A stretch of DNA of 64,000 bases from Streptomyces filipinensis (GCF_014649495.1 NZ_BMTD01000004.1:460431-524430); one strand, 5' to 3'. Positions 1 through 10,955 are shown, counted from the first letter of the stretch. The notes: a model not told the origin generated them from the sequence alone. Program-made: numbers and translations.

Positions 1-909
1 CATCCGCAGCTGCCGTATCTGCGCGAGGCCGGGACCGCGGTGGAGGAGACCTCCCCCACCGCGCAGGAGCTGGTCGACGCCTGCGCCGGCGGACGGACGG
101 TGGTGGTCGTGGCCACCGGTGAGGGAGAGCCCGCGCTCACCGACGGCCTGGCCCGGCTGGCCGGCTCCGGCCGCGTGTCCATGCCGGATCTGGAGCTGCT
201 GCCGGCCTCCTACGACCTGCCCGGCGCCCGCCTGCTGGACCTGGTGCAGGTGATGGACCGCATCCGCGCCGAATGCCCCTGGTCCTCCCGGCAGACCCAC
301 CAGGGCCTCGCCAAGTACGGCATCGAGGAGGCGTACGAGCTGGTCGAGGCGATCGAGGCCGGCGACCGGGAGGAGCTGCGCGAGGAACTGGGCGACGTCC
401 TGCTGCAGGTCGTCTTCCACGCCCGGATCGCCGAGGAGCACCCGGACGCGCCGTTCTCCGTCGACGACGTGGCCGGCGGTATCGTCGCCAAGCTCGTCCA
501 CCGCCACCCGCATGTATTCGGCGACGAGAAGGCCGAGACGCCGGAGGACGTCAAGCAGCACTGGCTGCGCACCAAGGCCGAGGAGAAGCGGCGCACCTCC
601 GTCACCGAGGGCGTCCCGCTCGGCCAGCCCGGACTGGCCCTCGCCGCCAAGCTCGCCTCCCGCGCCCGCACGGCGGACCTGGACGTCCCCCTGCCCCAGG
701 GGGAGGGGATCGGCTACGAGCTGCTCGCCCTGGCGGCCCGTGCCGAGGCGGACGGTGTGGACCCGGAGGCGGCCCTGCGGGCGGCGGCCCGGGCCTACCG
801 GGACGCGATCCGGGCGGCGGAGGGCGTCGGTCCCGAGGCGATACGCGCGGGCCGCGGCGACCACCGGGACGCGGAGGCCCACCCGAGTCCGGATACGGTC
901 GGGGAGTGA
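1..909 (+). CDS. mazG: Nucleoside triphosphate pyrophosphohydrolase MazG, 5' truncated
   Basis: The reading frame is open from base 1 and begins mid-protein (HPQLPYLREAG), so the true start lies left of the window. The GTG at 40 is internal. The C-terminal two thirds is a MazG domain with the metal-binding pattern EEAYELVEAIE followed by EELREELGDVLLQVVFHA (EExxE...ExxD). MazG enzymes hydrolyse NTPs or dNTPs to NMP and pyrophosphate as house-cleaning or stringent-response modulators. The N-terminal part seen here is the extra module typical of actinobacterial MazG. The stop overlaps the GTG of the next P450 gene by 4 nt, suggesting translational coupling. Confidence 0.93.
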   Translation, partial: HPQLPYLREAGTAVEETSPTAQELVDACAGGRTVVVVATGEGEPALTDGLARLAGSGRVSMPDLELLPASYDLPGARLLDLVQVMDRIRAECPWSSRQTHQGLAKYGIEEAYELVEAIEAGDREELREELGDVLLQVVFHARIAEEHPDAPFSVDDVAGGIVAKLVHRHPHVFGDEKAETPEDVKQHWLRTKAEEKRRTSVTEGVPLGQPGLALAAKLASRARTADLDVPLPQGEGIGYELLALAARAEADGVDPEAALRAAARAYRDAIRAAEGVGPEAIRAGRGDHRDAEAHPSPDTVGE

Positions 910-2300
910 CCGACCAGCACCACCCCCAGGCGGCCCCCGACCCCACCCCGGACTCCGTCCCCGGCCCGACCCCGGACCCCGCCCCGGACTCCGCCCCCGG
1001 CCCGACCCCGGACCCCGTCCCGGACCCCGCCCCCGGCCCCGCACCCGCCCTGTTCACCTGGGAGTTCGCCACCGACCCCTACCCGGCCTACGCCTGGCTG
1101 CGCGAGCACGCGCCGGTGCACCAGACGCGGTTGCCCAGCGGGGTGGAGGCCTGGCTGGTCACCCGGTACGCCGATGCCCGGCAGGCCCTGGCCGACCAGC
1201 GGCTGAGCAAGAACCCGGCGCATCACGACGAGCCCGCGCACGCCAAGGGCAAGACCGGCATCCCCGGCGAGCGCAAGGCCGAGCTGATGACCCATCTGCT
1301 GAACATCGACCCGCCGGACCACACCCGGCTGCGCCGGCTGGTCAGCAAGGCGTTCACGCCCCGGCGGGTCGCCGAGTTCGCGCCCCGGGTGCAGGAGCTG
1401 ACCGACCACCTCATCGACCGGTTCGCCACGAAGGGCTCCGCCGACCTCATCCACGAGTTCGCGTTCCCGCTGCCCATCTACGCCATCTGCGACCTGCTCG
1501 GCGTCCCGCGCGAGGACCAGGACGACTTCCGGGACTGGGCGGGCATGATGATCCGGCACGGCGGCGGGCCGCGCGGCGGGGTCGCCCGGTCCGTCAAGAA
1601 GATGCGCGGCTACCTCGCCGAGCTGATCCACAAGAAGCGCGAGGCACTGCCCGCCGAGCCCGCGCCCGGCGAGGACCTCATCTCCGGCCTCATCCGCGCC
1701 TCCGACCACGGCGAGCACCTCACCGAGAACGAGGCCGCGGCGATGGCGTTCATCCTGCTGTTCGCCGGCTTCGAGACGACCGTCAACCTCATCGGCAACG
1801 GCACCTACGCGCTGCTCACCCACCCCGAGCAGCGGGCGCGGCTCCAGGACGCCCTGGCCGAGGGGGAGAGGGAACTGCTGGAGACCGGGGTGGAGGAACT
1901 GCTGCGCTACGACGGCCCGGTGGAGCTGGCCACCTGGCGGTTCGCCACCGAGCCGCTCACCCTCGGCGGACAGGACATCGCGCCCGGAGACCCGGTGCTC
2001 GTGGTGCTCGCGGCGGCCGACCGGGACCCGGAACGGTTCGCCGACCCGGACGTGCTGGACCTCGCCCGCCGCGACAACCAGCACCTCGGCTACGGCCACG
2101 GCATCCACTACTGCCTCGGCGCCCCGCTCGCCCGGCTGGAGGGTCAGGCCGCGCTCGCCACGCTCCTCACCCGGCTGCCCGACCTGCGGCTCGCGGCCGA
2201 TCCGGCCGACCTGCGCTGGCGCGGCGGGCTCATCATGCGGGGCCTGCGCACACTGCCCGTGGAGTTCACCCCGGAGGCCGGCGAAGCCGTGGAACGGTGA
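906..2300 (+). CDS. Cytochrome P450, CYP107-like
   Basis: Soluble bacterial class I P450 of 464 aa. The I-helix motif AGFETT, the K-helix ELLR (ExxR) and the haem loop GHGIHYCLGAPLAR with its Cys ligand are all intact, so it should be an active monooxygenase using ferredoxin and ferredoxin reductase. I chose GTG 906 because it overlaps the mazG stop (GTGA). From that start the protein begins with about 45 residues of Pro/Asp-rich sequence before the usual P450 N-terminus (LFTWEFATDPYPAY). Position between mazG and the rpf genes matches, from memory, S. coelicolor CYP107U1 (SCO3099), reported to affect sporulation. The substrate is unknown. Confidence 0.9.
   Translation: MTDQHHPQAAPDPTPDSVPGPTPDPAPDSAPGPTPDPVPDPAPGPAPALFTWEFATDPYPAYAWLREHAPVHQTRLPSGVEAWLVTRYADARQALADQRLSKNPAHHDEPAHAKGKTGIPGERKAELMTHLLNIDPPDHTRLRRLVSKAFTPRRVAEFAPRVQELTDHLIDRFATKGSADLIHEFAFPLPIYAICDLLGVPREDQDDFRDWAGMMIRHGGGPRGGVARSVKKMRGYLAELIHKKREALPAEPAPGEDLISGLIRASDHGEHLTENEAAAMAFILLFAGFETTVNLIGNGTYALLTHPEQRARLQDALAEGERELLETGVEELLRYDGPVELATWRFATEPLTLGGQDIAPGDPVLVVLAAADRDPERFADPDVLDLARRDNQHLGYGHGIHYCLGAPLARLEGQAALATLLTRLPDLRLAADPADLRWRGGLIMRGLRTLPVEFTPEAGEAVER
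948..1049 (+). repeat. 36-bp in-frame tandem repeat, about 2.8 copies
   Basis: Units 948-983, 984-1019 and a partial 1020-1049 encode PDSVPGPTPDPA, PDSAPGPTPDPV and PDPAPGPAPA. The array extends the N-terminus of the P450 with a probably disordered Pro-Asp tail. Copy number may vary between strains. Confidence 0.75.
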
Positions 2301-2450
2301 ACATGAAGGGCGTTCAACTTTGTGATCTTCACGTGATCTGCGCGGCATTAACTTGTGACAAGTGATCGTCTGCCGATACGTTCACCCATCAGTGTGGCGC
2401 CGGGCTTCAGCGCGCCGCGCCGGCCCTGCTGTCGCACGAAAGGCTTCCGC

Positions 2451-3599
2451 ATGCTCTCCGGGAACGGTCGTCACCGTCGCCCCCGTCAGGCTCCGGCTCT
2501 CCTCGTCGCGGCCGGGGTGACCGGCTCCGCCATCGCCATCCCGCTGCTGGGCGCCGCGAGCGCCAACGCCGCCGACGGCACCACGTGGGACAAGGTCGCC
2601 GAGTGCGAGAGCGGCGGCTCCTGGAGCGCGGACACCGGGAACGGCTACTTCGGAGGCCTGCAGATCTCGCAGGACGACTGGGGCAGGTACGGCGGCACGC
2701 AGTACGCCGACAGTGCCGACCAGGCCAGCCGCTCGCAGCAGATCGCCGTCGCCGAGAAGATCCTGGCCGACCAGGGCACCAAGCCGTGGGCCATGTGCGC
2801 GCTGACCGCCGGGCTGACCTCCAACTCCGCTTCGGTGGACGTGGACACCGGCGTCGGCGGCTCCGCGGACGGCGGCGGATCGGGTGACGCGTCCGGCTCG
2901 GCCGACAGCTCCGACTCGTCCGGCCTGCCGGATTCGTCCGCGTCCGCCTCCGGTTCGGGCTCCGGCTCCGGATCGCACGCGGGCTCCGACTCCGGTTCCG
3001 GTTCCTCGGGTTCGGACTCCTCCGGCTCGGACTCCGCGGGTTCCGGTTCCGCGACCTCGGACGCCCCGGGTGTGGATGCCTCCGGTTCCCCCTCCGGCAA
3101 GGCCGCCACGCCCACTCCGGGCCACGGCCGCCATGCCACCAAGACCCCGGACCAGACCGGGGGCCCTACCAGAAGTAGCACGCCCAAGTCCGACAAGGGT
3201 GACAAGTCCGGATCGCCGGGTTCGTCTGGCGGGGGCGACTCGCAGGAAAGCGGCGGCTCTCCCGCGCCGACCCCGGGAACCGACGAATCGGACAATTACC
3301 AGCAGTCCGCCGGTTCTTGGAGCCTGGTCGACACCGGCACGCTCAGCAGCGGTGGACGCCACCGCGGTGGGAGTGCGGACGAAAGCGTGACAAACGGTCA
3401 GAACACCCCGTCTTCCGGCCGTCACGCCGGACCCGCGGCGGGCACCTACACCGTGCGCGAAGGGGACACCCTCGCCTCCATCGCCGACTCTCTGCGCGTC
3501 GACGGCGGGTGGCATGCGCTCTACGACGGCAACAAGAGCGTCATCGGTACCGACCCGAACCACATCACCGCCGGTCAGACCCTGGAAGTCGGTGCCTAA
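2451..3599 (+). CDS. rpfC: Rpf-like muralytic transglycosylase with LysM, RpfC-type
   Basis: 382-aa secreted cell-wall hydrolase. A signal peptide (GRHRRPRQAP then a hydrophobic stretch ending SANA) precedes a lysozyme-like Rpf domain with catalytic-type Glu in KVAECESGGSW. A long Ser/Gly/Asp linker follows (about residues 130-320). A C-terminal LysM repeat (YTVREGDTLASIADSL) binds peptidoglycan. ATG 2451 begins the signal peptide directly; an upstream in-frame ATG at 2355 would add residues unlike a signal peptide. Rpf proteins cleave peptidoglycan to promote spore germination and resuscitation. A second Rpf gene lies 375 bp downstream, as for SCO3098/SCO3097. The 150 bp upstream carry ACTTGTGACAAGT (2351-2363), an inverted repeat of unknown role. 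Confidence 0.88.
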   Translation: MLSGNGRHRRPRQAPALLVAAGVTGSAIAIPLLGAASANAADGTTWDKVAECESGGSWSADTGNGYFGGLQISQDDWGRYGGTQYADSADQASRSQQIAVAEKILADQGTKPWAMCALTAGLTSNSASVDVDTGVGGSADGGGSGDASGSADSSDSSGLPDSSASASGSGSGSGSHAGSDSGSGSSGSDSSGSDSAGSGSATSDAPGVDASGSPSGKAATPTPGHGRHATKTPDQTGGPTRSSTPKSDKGDKSGSPGSSGGGDSQESGGSPAPTPGTDESDNYQQSAGSWSLVDTGTLSSGGRHRGGSADESVTNGQNTPSSGRHAGPAAGTYTVREGDTLASIADSLRVDGGWHALYDGNKSVIGTDPNHITAGQTLEVGA

Positions 3600-3603
3600 A
3601 CGG

Positions 3604-3640
3604 GCGGAAAACAGCGGCAGTTGACGCCCTGTTTCGCCGC
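3604..3640 (+). terminator. Imperfect hairpin after rpfC
   Basis: GCGGAAAACAG pairs imperfectly with CTGTTTCGCCGC across a 14-nt loop, five bases after the rpfC stop. There is no U-tract. Confidence 0.4.
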
Positions 3641-3693
3641 TGATGTCCGTTTCGGTGAAAGTGTGGGATGAGTCTCAGAAGCCCTGATCGTCT

Positions 3694-3723
3694 TTGAAAT
3701 TCCCTCGATCACCTGTCTACGGT
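3694..3723 (+). promoter_or_regulatory. Probable promoter of rpfA
   Basis: TTGAAA (3694-3699) and TACGGT (3718-3723) are separated by 18 bp. The predicted start near 3730 coincides with the 5' edge of the riboswitch, which supports the assignment. Confidence 0.55.
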
Positions 3724-3729
3724 CAAGGC

Positions 3730-4679
<950 letters not shown>

Positions 4680-4738
4680 GAGCGGCGGCCCGCGGGCCCC
4701 ACCCCCTTCCTCTGGGCCCGCCCCCGTCCCCCCGGGCT

Positions 4739-4787
4739 CCCCGCCCCGGCGCGTGTTCCCCCGTACGCGCCGGGGCGGGGTCTTTTG
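4739..4787 (+). terminator. Strong Rho-independent terminator after rpfA
   Basis: A perfect 16-bp stem (4739-4754 with 4765-4780) and 10-nt loop are followed by TCTTTTG. Confidence 0.88.
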
Positions 4788-4810
4788 TGTGTGCCCCGTG
4801 CATCCACCCT

Positions 4811-4839
4811 TTGTTCCGCTCATGAACAATGGGTACCGT
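4811..4839 (+). promoter_or_regulatory. Probable promoter of eno
   Basis: TTGTTC (4811-4816), a 17-bp spacer and TACCGT (4834-4839), about 137 bp upstream of the eno start. Confidence 0.5.
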
Positions 4840-4927
4840 CTGCGTGTCCCTCCCCGTCCACGGGGCGGTCGGTCGGTGGCCGATCCCCCGGAGACGGTTA
4901 GGCTCTAGTCGCAAGGCGCGGCCGTAA

Positions 4928-6277
<1,350 letters not shown>

Positions 6278-6392
6278 CCTCCACCGGGCTAAGTCTTAGC
6301 CAGTCATACGTACGTCCCCGGACCCGGTCCCGTACCGTGTCCGGGGACGTACGCACGTGTGAACCGCGAGGCAAGGAGAGGCGGAGAGCCAG

Positions 6393-6869
6393 ATGGCCGT
6401 CAAGGACCGGGACCGTTTCTCCACCGCGACCCGGCTGCGGCTGCTCGGTGAGCAGACGGCGGCCCGGGTCTACCGCTCCCAGAGCAAGCGGCAGGCCCGC
6501 CGCTCCCGGCTCACCGGCCGCGCCGCGCTGCTCGCGCTGGTGCTGTGCTCGATGATCGTCGCGCTCGCCTACCCGATGCGGCAGTACGTCTCCCAGCGCG
6601 CGGAGATCGCCGACCTCCAGCGGCAGCAGGAGCAGGACCGCAAACGGGTCGAGCAGCTGCGCGACCTCAAGGCGCGCTGGCAGGACGACTCCTACGCCGA
6701 ACAGCAGATCCGGCACCGGCTGCACTACGTGAAGCCCGGCGAGACCGGGTACGTGGTCGTCGACCCGGGCGCGGCCAAGCAGTCCCGTGCCGACCTGGGG
6801 GCCGCCCACCGGCCCTGGTACGCGAACGTCTGGGACGGGGTCGACAAGTCCGACGCCTCCGACCAGTGA
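6393..6869 (+). CDS. Septum formation initiator, DivIC/FtsB family
   Basis: 158-aa bitopic membrane protein. A basic cytosolic N-terminus precedes one membrane helix (LLALVLCSMIVALAY, about residues 48-66). An extracytoplasmic coiled coil follows (ADLQRQQEQDRKRVEQL), then the family motif around YAEQQIRHRLHYVKPGE. DivIC/FtsB proteins join FtsL and FtsQ in the divisome during sporulation septation. GGAGAG precedes ATG 6393 at good distance. Confidence 0.9.
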   Translation: MAVKDRDRFSTATRLRLLGEQTAARVYRSQSKRQARRSRLTGRAALLALVLCSMIVALAYPMRQYVSQRAEIADLQRQQEQDRKRVEQLRDLKARWQDDSYAEQQIRHRLHYVKPGETGYVVVDPGAAKQSRADLGAAHRPWYANVWDGVDKSDASDQ

Positions 6870-6963
6870 CCGGCCGGCCAGCGACCGGCCCCGACCAGGA
6901 CCGGCCGGCCGCCCGAGGCGGACGCCGGTCAGCAACCCACAGAAAGCCATCCTGAAAGCAGTC

Positions 6964-7500
6964 ATGGAAACGCCCCCGCCGCCCACTCCGCGCACCGAGC
7001 CCACCGACGCGGACGTCGAGGCCTTCAAGCAGCAGCTCGGCCGCCCGCCGCGGGGCCTGCGGGCCATCGCGCACCGCTGCCCGTGCGGCCATCCGGATGT
7101 CGTGGAGACCGCCCCGCGACTGCCCGACGGCACGCCCTTCCCGACGCTGTACTACCTCACGTGCCCGAAGGCGTCCTCCGCCATCGGCACGCTGGAGGCG
7201 AACGGCGTGATGAAGGAGATGACCGAGCGGCTGCAGACCGACCCCGAGCTGGCCGCCGCCTACCGGGCCGCGCACGAGGACTACATCCGGCGCCGCGACG
7301 AGATCGAGGAGCTGACGGGCTTCCCGAGCGCCGGAGGCATGCCGGACCGGGTCAAGTGCCTGCACGTCCTGGTGGCCCACTCGCTGGCCGCCGGCCCCGG
7401 CGTGAACCCGCTGGGCGACGAGGCGATCGCCATGCTGCCGCAGTGGTGGAGCAAGGGCGCCTGTGTGACGCTCCAGAACACCGAGGGGGACGAGAAGTGA
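6964..7500 (+). CDS. DUF501 family protein
   Basis: 178-aa cytosolic protein of unknown function, conserved next to eno, divIC and ppx in actinobacteria. Visible features are HRCPCGHPDVVET with a CxCxH cluster, LYYLTCPKASSAI and VKCLHVLVAHSLA. The conserved Cys and His residues hint at metal binding (inference). The stop overlaps the ppx GTG by 4 nt, so the two are probably co-translated. Confidence 0.88.
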   Translation: METPPPPTPRTEPTDADVEAFKQQLGRPPRGLRAIAHRCPCGHPDVVETAPRLPDGTPFPTLYYLTCPKASSAIGTLEANGVMKEMTERLQTDPELAAAYRAAHEDYIRRRDEIEELTGFPSAGGMPDRVKCLHVLVAHSLAAGPGVNPLGDEAIAMLPQWWSKGACVTLQNTEGDEK

Positions 7501-8486
7501 CCCGGGTCGCCGCCGTCGACTGCGGTACGAACTCCATCCGGCTGCTGGTCGCCGATGTGCATCCCGAAACCGGTGAACTCGTCGAGCTGGACCGCCGGAT
7601 GACGATCGTGCGGCTCGGCCAGGGCGTCGACCGCACCGGCCGGCTCGCCCCGGAGGCGCTGGAGCGCACGTTCGCGGCCTGCCGTGAGTACGCGGCCGTG
7701 ATCAAGGAGCACGGTGCCGAGCGCCTGCGCTTCGTGGCCACCTCCGCCTCCCGCGACGCCGAGAACCGGGACGACTTCGTACGCGGCGTGCTGGACATCC
7801 TCGGGGTCGAGCCGGAGGTCATCACCGGCGACCAGGAGGCCGAGTTCTCCTTCACCGGCGCGACCAGGGAGCTGACCGGGCGGGACGACCTCGCCAGGCC
7901 CTACCTCGTCGTGGACATCGGCGGCGGCTCCACCGAGTTCGTCGTGGGCGAGGAGCACGTGCAGGCGGCGCGGTCGGTGGACGTCGGCTGTGTGCGGATG
8001 ACGGAACGTCACCTGGTGCACGGCGGCAAGGTCTCCGACCCGCCCACCGAGGAGCAGATCACCGCCATGAGGGCCGACATCGAGGCCGCCCTCGACCTCG
8101 CGGAGCAGACGGTCCCGTTGCGCGACGCGCACACCCTGGTCGGCCTGGCCGGCTCGGTCACCACCGTCTCCGCGATCGCCCAGGAACTGCCCGAGTACGA
8201 CTCCGCGCGCATCCACCACTCCCGGATCTCCCGCGACCGCGTCCGCGAGATCACCGAGTGGCTGCTGCGCTCCACGCACGCCGAGCGCGCCGCGATCCCG
8301 TCCATGCACCCCGGCCGGGTCGACGTCATCGGCGCGGGCGCCCTGGTCCTGCTGGCGATCATGGAGCGGATCGGCGCCGAGGAGGTCGTCGTCAGCGAGC
8401 ACGACATCCTCGACGGCATCGCCTTCAAGGTGGCGGAAGAGGCGGAAGCGGCGGGATCGGGCCGGGCGGCGGTCGACCCCCGATGA
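7497..8486 (+). CDS. Exopolyphosphatase, Ppx/GppA family
   Basis: 329-aa ASKHA-fold phosphatase. The phosphate-binding loops AAVDCGTNSIRLLVAD and VVDIGGGSTEFVVG are intact, as are the later blocks VGLAGSVTTVSAIA and DVIGAGALVLLAIM. It should degrade polyphosphate and/or pppGpp in the cytosol. GTG 7497 overlaps the DUF501 stop. It is shorter than E. coli Ppx because it lacks the C-terminal domains, as usual in actinobacteria. Confidence 0.92.
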   Translation: MTRVAAVDCGTNSIRLLVADVHPETGELVELDRRMTIVRLGQGVDRTGRLAPEALERTFAACREYAAVIKEHGAERLRFVATSASRDAENRDDFVRGVLDILGVEPEVITGDQEAEFSFTGATRELTGRDDLARPYLVVDIGGGSTEFVVGEEHVQAARSVDVGCVRMTERHLVHGGKVSDPPTEEQITAMRADIEAALDLAEQTVPLRDAHTLVGLAGSVTTVSAIAQELPEYDSARIHHSRISRDRVREITEWLLRSTHAERAAIPSMHPGRVDVIGAGALVLLAIMERIGAEEVVVSEHDILDGIAFKVAEEAEAAGSGRAAVDPR

Positions 8487-8493
8487 CACGGGG

Positions 8494-8526
8494 CGGCCCT
8501 GGTCCCTTCCGGAGGAACCAGGGCCG
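8494..8526. terminator. Bidirectional hairpin between ppx and the small secreted gene
   Basis: CGGCCCTGGT (8494-8503) pairs perfectly with ACCAGGGCCG (8517-8526), eight bases after the ppx stop and 40 bases past the end of the convergent gene. Confidence 0.7.
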
Positions 8527-8566
8527 TCGCTTCGGCGACGCGGACCGACCGTCATCGGACGGGCCG

Positions 8567-8785
8567 TCAGTTGCACAGGAGGACGATGAGGCCGCTGCAC
8601 CCCCCGTCGCCGTGGCCACCGGCCGGAACCGACGGGGCGGCCGCCCTGGTGGCGAGGTGGGAGGCCGGCATCGCGGGCGCGGCGGACGCGGTCGTCGCCC
8701 CCCACGCGAGAGCGACACCAAGGACCGCGCCGGCTGCGGCTATTCGGGAAGTGGCCCTCGTGAAGGCCGTCTGTGAAGTGGTCAT
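8567..8785 (-). CDS. Small secreted peptide of unknown function
   Basis: 72 aa. An N-terminal signal peptide (hydrophobic IAAAGAVLGVALAWGA, cleavage probably near TASAAP) leads to a mature peptide of roughly 37 residues. That peptide ends GGCSGLIVLLCN, with two Cys eight residues apart that could form a disulfide. I do not recognise the family. No clear Shine-Dalgarno precedes ATG 8785; CATAGCGT sits just upstream, so the message could be leaderless. Convergent with ppx across a shared hairpin. Confidence 0.5.
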   Translation of the reverse strand: MTTSQTAFTRATSRIAAAGAVLGVALAWGATTASAAPAMPASHLATRAAAPSVPAGGHGDGGCSGLIVLLCN

Positions 8786-9354
8786 GTACGCACGCTATGG
8801 GCCCTGGTGTCCGATATCGCGCGGTGTGTGGCTGACCGGGTGACCGGCGCGCCCTGGGGCGGGCCGACCGGGTGACGGTCCGCGCCGCCCGGCCTCTCCT
8901 GTTGCCCGGCTCTCTTTTGTTACTTGCGGGTAGCCGTCGGCTGAGCAGGTCGGATAACGTTTGAGCGTCGCCAGGGGTCCCTGCATGGGCCCCGTGGGGG
9001 TGTGGCGCCGGAAAAGTTCGTGAAGTTCTTCACAAGGAATTCGGCCCGGTCGGGGTGCGTAAGGGCGTCCGTTGGTCCTTCGGGGTACCCAATGCGCCCT
9101 TGAACATGTTCAGATGGGGGTCGTACGACACCTTCGGATCGCGTGCCCGCGAGGGTGTTCCGGTCGGCTCACACGCTCGCTCGCGGTCGAGAGAGGCAGC
9201 TCACGCGGCATTGACAACGGCTCGGAGGGTGCTGCGGTTCCCCTCGGCTGTCATGATCTGCGTCACGCGAGTCGCGGAGTGTAGCACAGGGCCTGTCGGA
9301 CCTTGTGAAGGGGCGCACGAGCGACCCCTCCGAGGCGGGTGGATACTCGATGGC
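8786..9354 (+). other. 569-bp leader and regulatory region of ndh
   Basis: No coding potential that I trust. It holds the Rex-like site at 9018-9035 and a second, weaker palindrome TGAACATGTTCA at 9101-9112. The distance from the first site to the ndh start is 320 bp, implying a long 5' leader or an additional downstream promoter. Confidence 0.6.
9018..9035 (+). promoter_or_regulatory. Probable Rex operator (NADH/NAD+ sensing) upstream of ndh
   Basis: TCGTGAAGTTCTTCACAA matches the 18-bp Rex consensus TTGTGAA-N4-TTCACAA at every fixed position except the second. Rex represses respiratory genes and is released by NADH. A site in front of a type II NADH dehydrogenase makes biological sense. 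TGAACATGTTCA 66 bp downstream keeps the TGAA-N4-TTCA core and may be an auxiliary site. Confidence 0.72.
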
Positions 9355-10734
9355 ATGAGCACCACGGAGCGTCCCAGGATCCTCGTAGTAGGCGGTGGGT
9401 ACGTAGGCCTGTACGCAGCTCGGCGCATCCTCAAGAAGATGCGCTACGGAGAGGCGACCGTCACGGTCGTCGACCCCCGGTCGTACATGACCTACCAGCC
9501 CTTCCTGCCCGAAGCCGCCGCCGGCAACATCTCCCCTCGCCATGTCGTCGTCCCGCTGCGACGCGTGCTGCCGAAGGCGGAGGTCCTCACCGGCCGGGTC
9601 ACCACCATCGACCAGGACCGCAAGGTCGCCACGATCGCCCCGCTGGTGGGCGAGGCGTACGAGCTGCCCTTCGACTACCTGGTCATCGCGATGGGCGCGG
9701 TCTCCCGCACCTTCCCGATCCCCGGCCTCGCCGAGCAGGGCATCGGCATGAAGGGCATCGAGGAGTCCATCGGCCTGCGCAACCACGTCCTCGAACAGCT
9801 GGACAAGGCCGACTCGACCAACGACGAGGAGATCCGCCGCAAGGCGCTCACCTTCGTTTTCATCGGCGGTGGCTTCGCGGGTGCGGAGACCATCGGCGAG
9901 GTCGAGGACATGGCCCGCGACGCGGCCAAGTACTACAAGAACGTGTCCCGCGAGGACATGCGCTTCGTCCTCGTGGACGCCGCCGACAAGATCCTGCCGG
10001 AGGTCGGCCCGAAGCTCGGCCAGTACGGCAAGGAGCACCTTGAGGGCCGCGGTGTGGAGATCTACCTCTCCACCTCCATGGACTCCTGCGTCGACGGCCA
10101 CGTCGTGCTGAAGAACGGCCTTGAGGTCGACTCCAACACGATCGTGTGGACCGCCGGCGTCAAGCCGAACCCGGCCCTGTCCCGCTTCGGTCTGCCGCTC
10201 GGCCCCCGCGGCCACGTCGACTGCGAGCCCACGCTCCAGGTCAAGGGCACGGACTACATCTGGGCCGCCGGCGACAACGCCCAGGTCCCGGACCTCGTCG
10301 GCCGCAAGGCGGGCAACGAGAACGCCTGGTGCCCGCCGAACGCCCAGCACGCGCTGCGCCAGGCCAAGGTCCTCGGCGACAACGTGGTCTCCGGTATGCG
10401 GGGCTTCCCGCAGAAGGAGTACGAGCACGCCAACAAGGGTGCGGTCGCCGGTCTCGGCCTGCACAAGGGCGTGGCGATGATCGTCATGGGCAAGATGAAG
10501 ATCAAGCTCAAGGGCCGCCTCGCCTGGTACATGCACCGTGGCTACCACGGCATGGCGATGCCGACCTTCAACCGCAAGATCCGCGTCTTCGCCGACTGGA
10601 CGCTCGGCATGTTCCTCAAGCGCGAGGTCGTCTCCCTGGGCGCCATGGAGAACCCCCGCGAGGAGTTCTACGAGGCCGCGAAGCCGGCCCCGGTGGCCGC
10701 CGCCAAGACCGAGGAGAAGGCCAAGGCCTCCTGA
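9355..10734 (+). CDS. ndh: Type II NADH dehydrogenase (NDH-2)
   Basis: 459-aa membrane-associated flavoprotein that oxidises NADH and reduces menaquinone without pumping protons. Two Rossmann motifs are visible: ILVVGGGYVGLYAAR for FAD and FVFIGGGFAGAETIGE for NADH. The FAD-end block YIWAAGDNAQVPD is present, and an amphipathic C-terminal region (WTLGMFLKREVVSLG) is suited to membrane binding. ATG 9355 gives the typical N-terminus STTERPRILVVGG; the in-frame extension to 9055 lacks family features. The upstream Rex-like operator implies redox control, and a terminator follows. Confidence 0.93.
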   Translation: MSTTERPRILVVGGGYVGLYAARRILKKMRYGEATVTVVDPRSYMTYQPFLPEAAAGNISPRHVVVPLRRVLPKAEVLTGRVTTIDQDRKVATIAPLVGEAYELPFDYLVIAMGAVSRTFPIPGLAEQGIGMKGIEESIGLRNHVLEQLDKADSTNDEEIRRKALTFVFIGGGFAGAETIGEVEDMARDAAKYYKNVSREDMRFVLVDAADKILPEVGPKLGQYGKEHLEGRGVEIYLSTSMDSCVDGHVVLKNGLEVDSNTIVWTAGVKPNPALSRFGLPLGPRGHVDCEPTLQVKGTDYIWAAGDNAQVPDLVGRKAGNENAWCPPNAQHALRQAKVLGDNVVSGMRGFPQKEYEHANKGAVAGLGLHKGVAMIVMGKMKIKLKGRLAWYMHRGYHGMAMPTFNRKIRVFADWTLGMFLKREVVSLGAMENPREEFYEAAKPAPVAAAKTEEKAKAS

Positions 10735-10778
10735 CCCTCACCGGTCAGCACCTTCCGGCCCGCAGCCGGTGAACCGAC

Positions 10779-10818
10779 CGAAGGACCTCCCGCCATCCGT
10801 GGTGCGGGAGGTCCTTCG
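10779..10818 (+). terminator. Terminator after ndh
   Basis: Perfect 15-bp stem (10779-10793 with 10804-10818) and 10-nt loop. Confidence 0.85.
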
Positions 10819-10955
10819 GCGTTCCCGCATCTCCATCCGTGTGGCTCCTGTGCCGTTTTGCTCAGTTGTAACTCCTTTGCGGGACTGTGCGGAATTGCCG
10901 ACGGTGTTTACGTGGTTACCGGCATCCGGGATCGTCGTCTTGGAGGTGTTGCGCC

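Noticed and set aside
2301..2450. CRP-like site upstream of rpfC (GTGATCTTCAC near 2320)
   Set aside because: Arm spacing is 3 bp instead of 6, so it does not fit the TGTGA-N6-TCACA consensus.
3281..3310. TTA triplet in rpfC (GACAATTACCAG)
   Set aside because: It spans two codons (AAT TAC) and is not an in-frame Leu codon.
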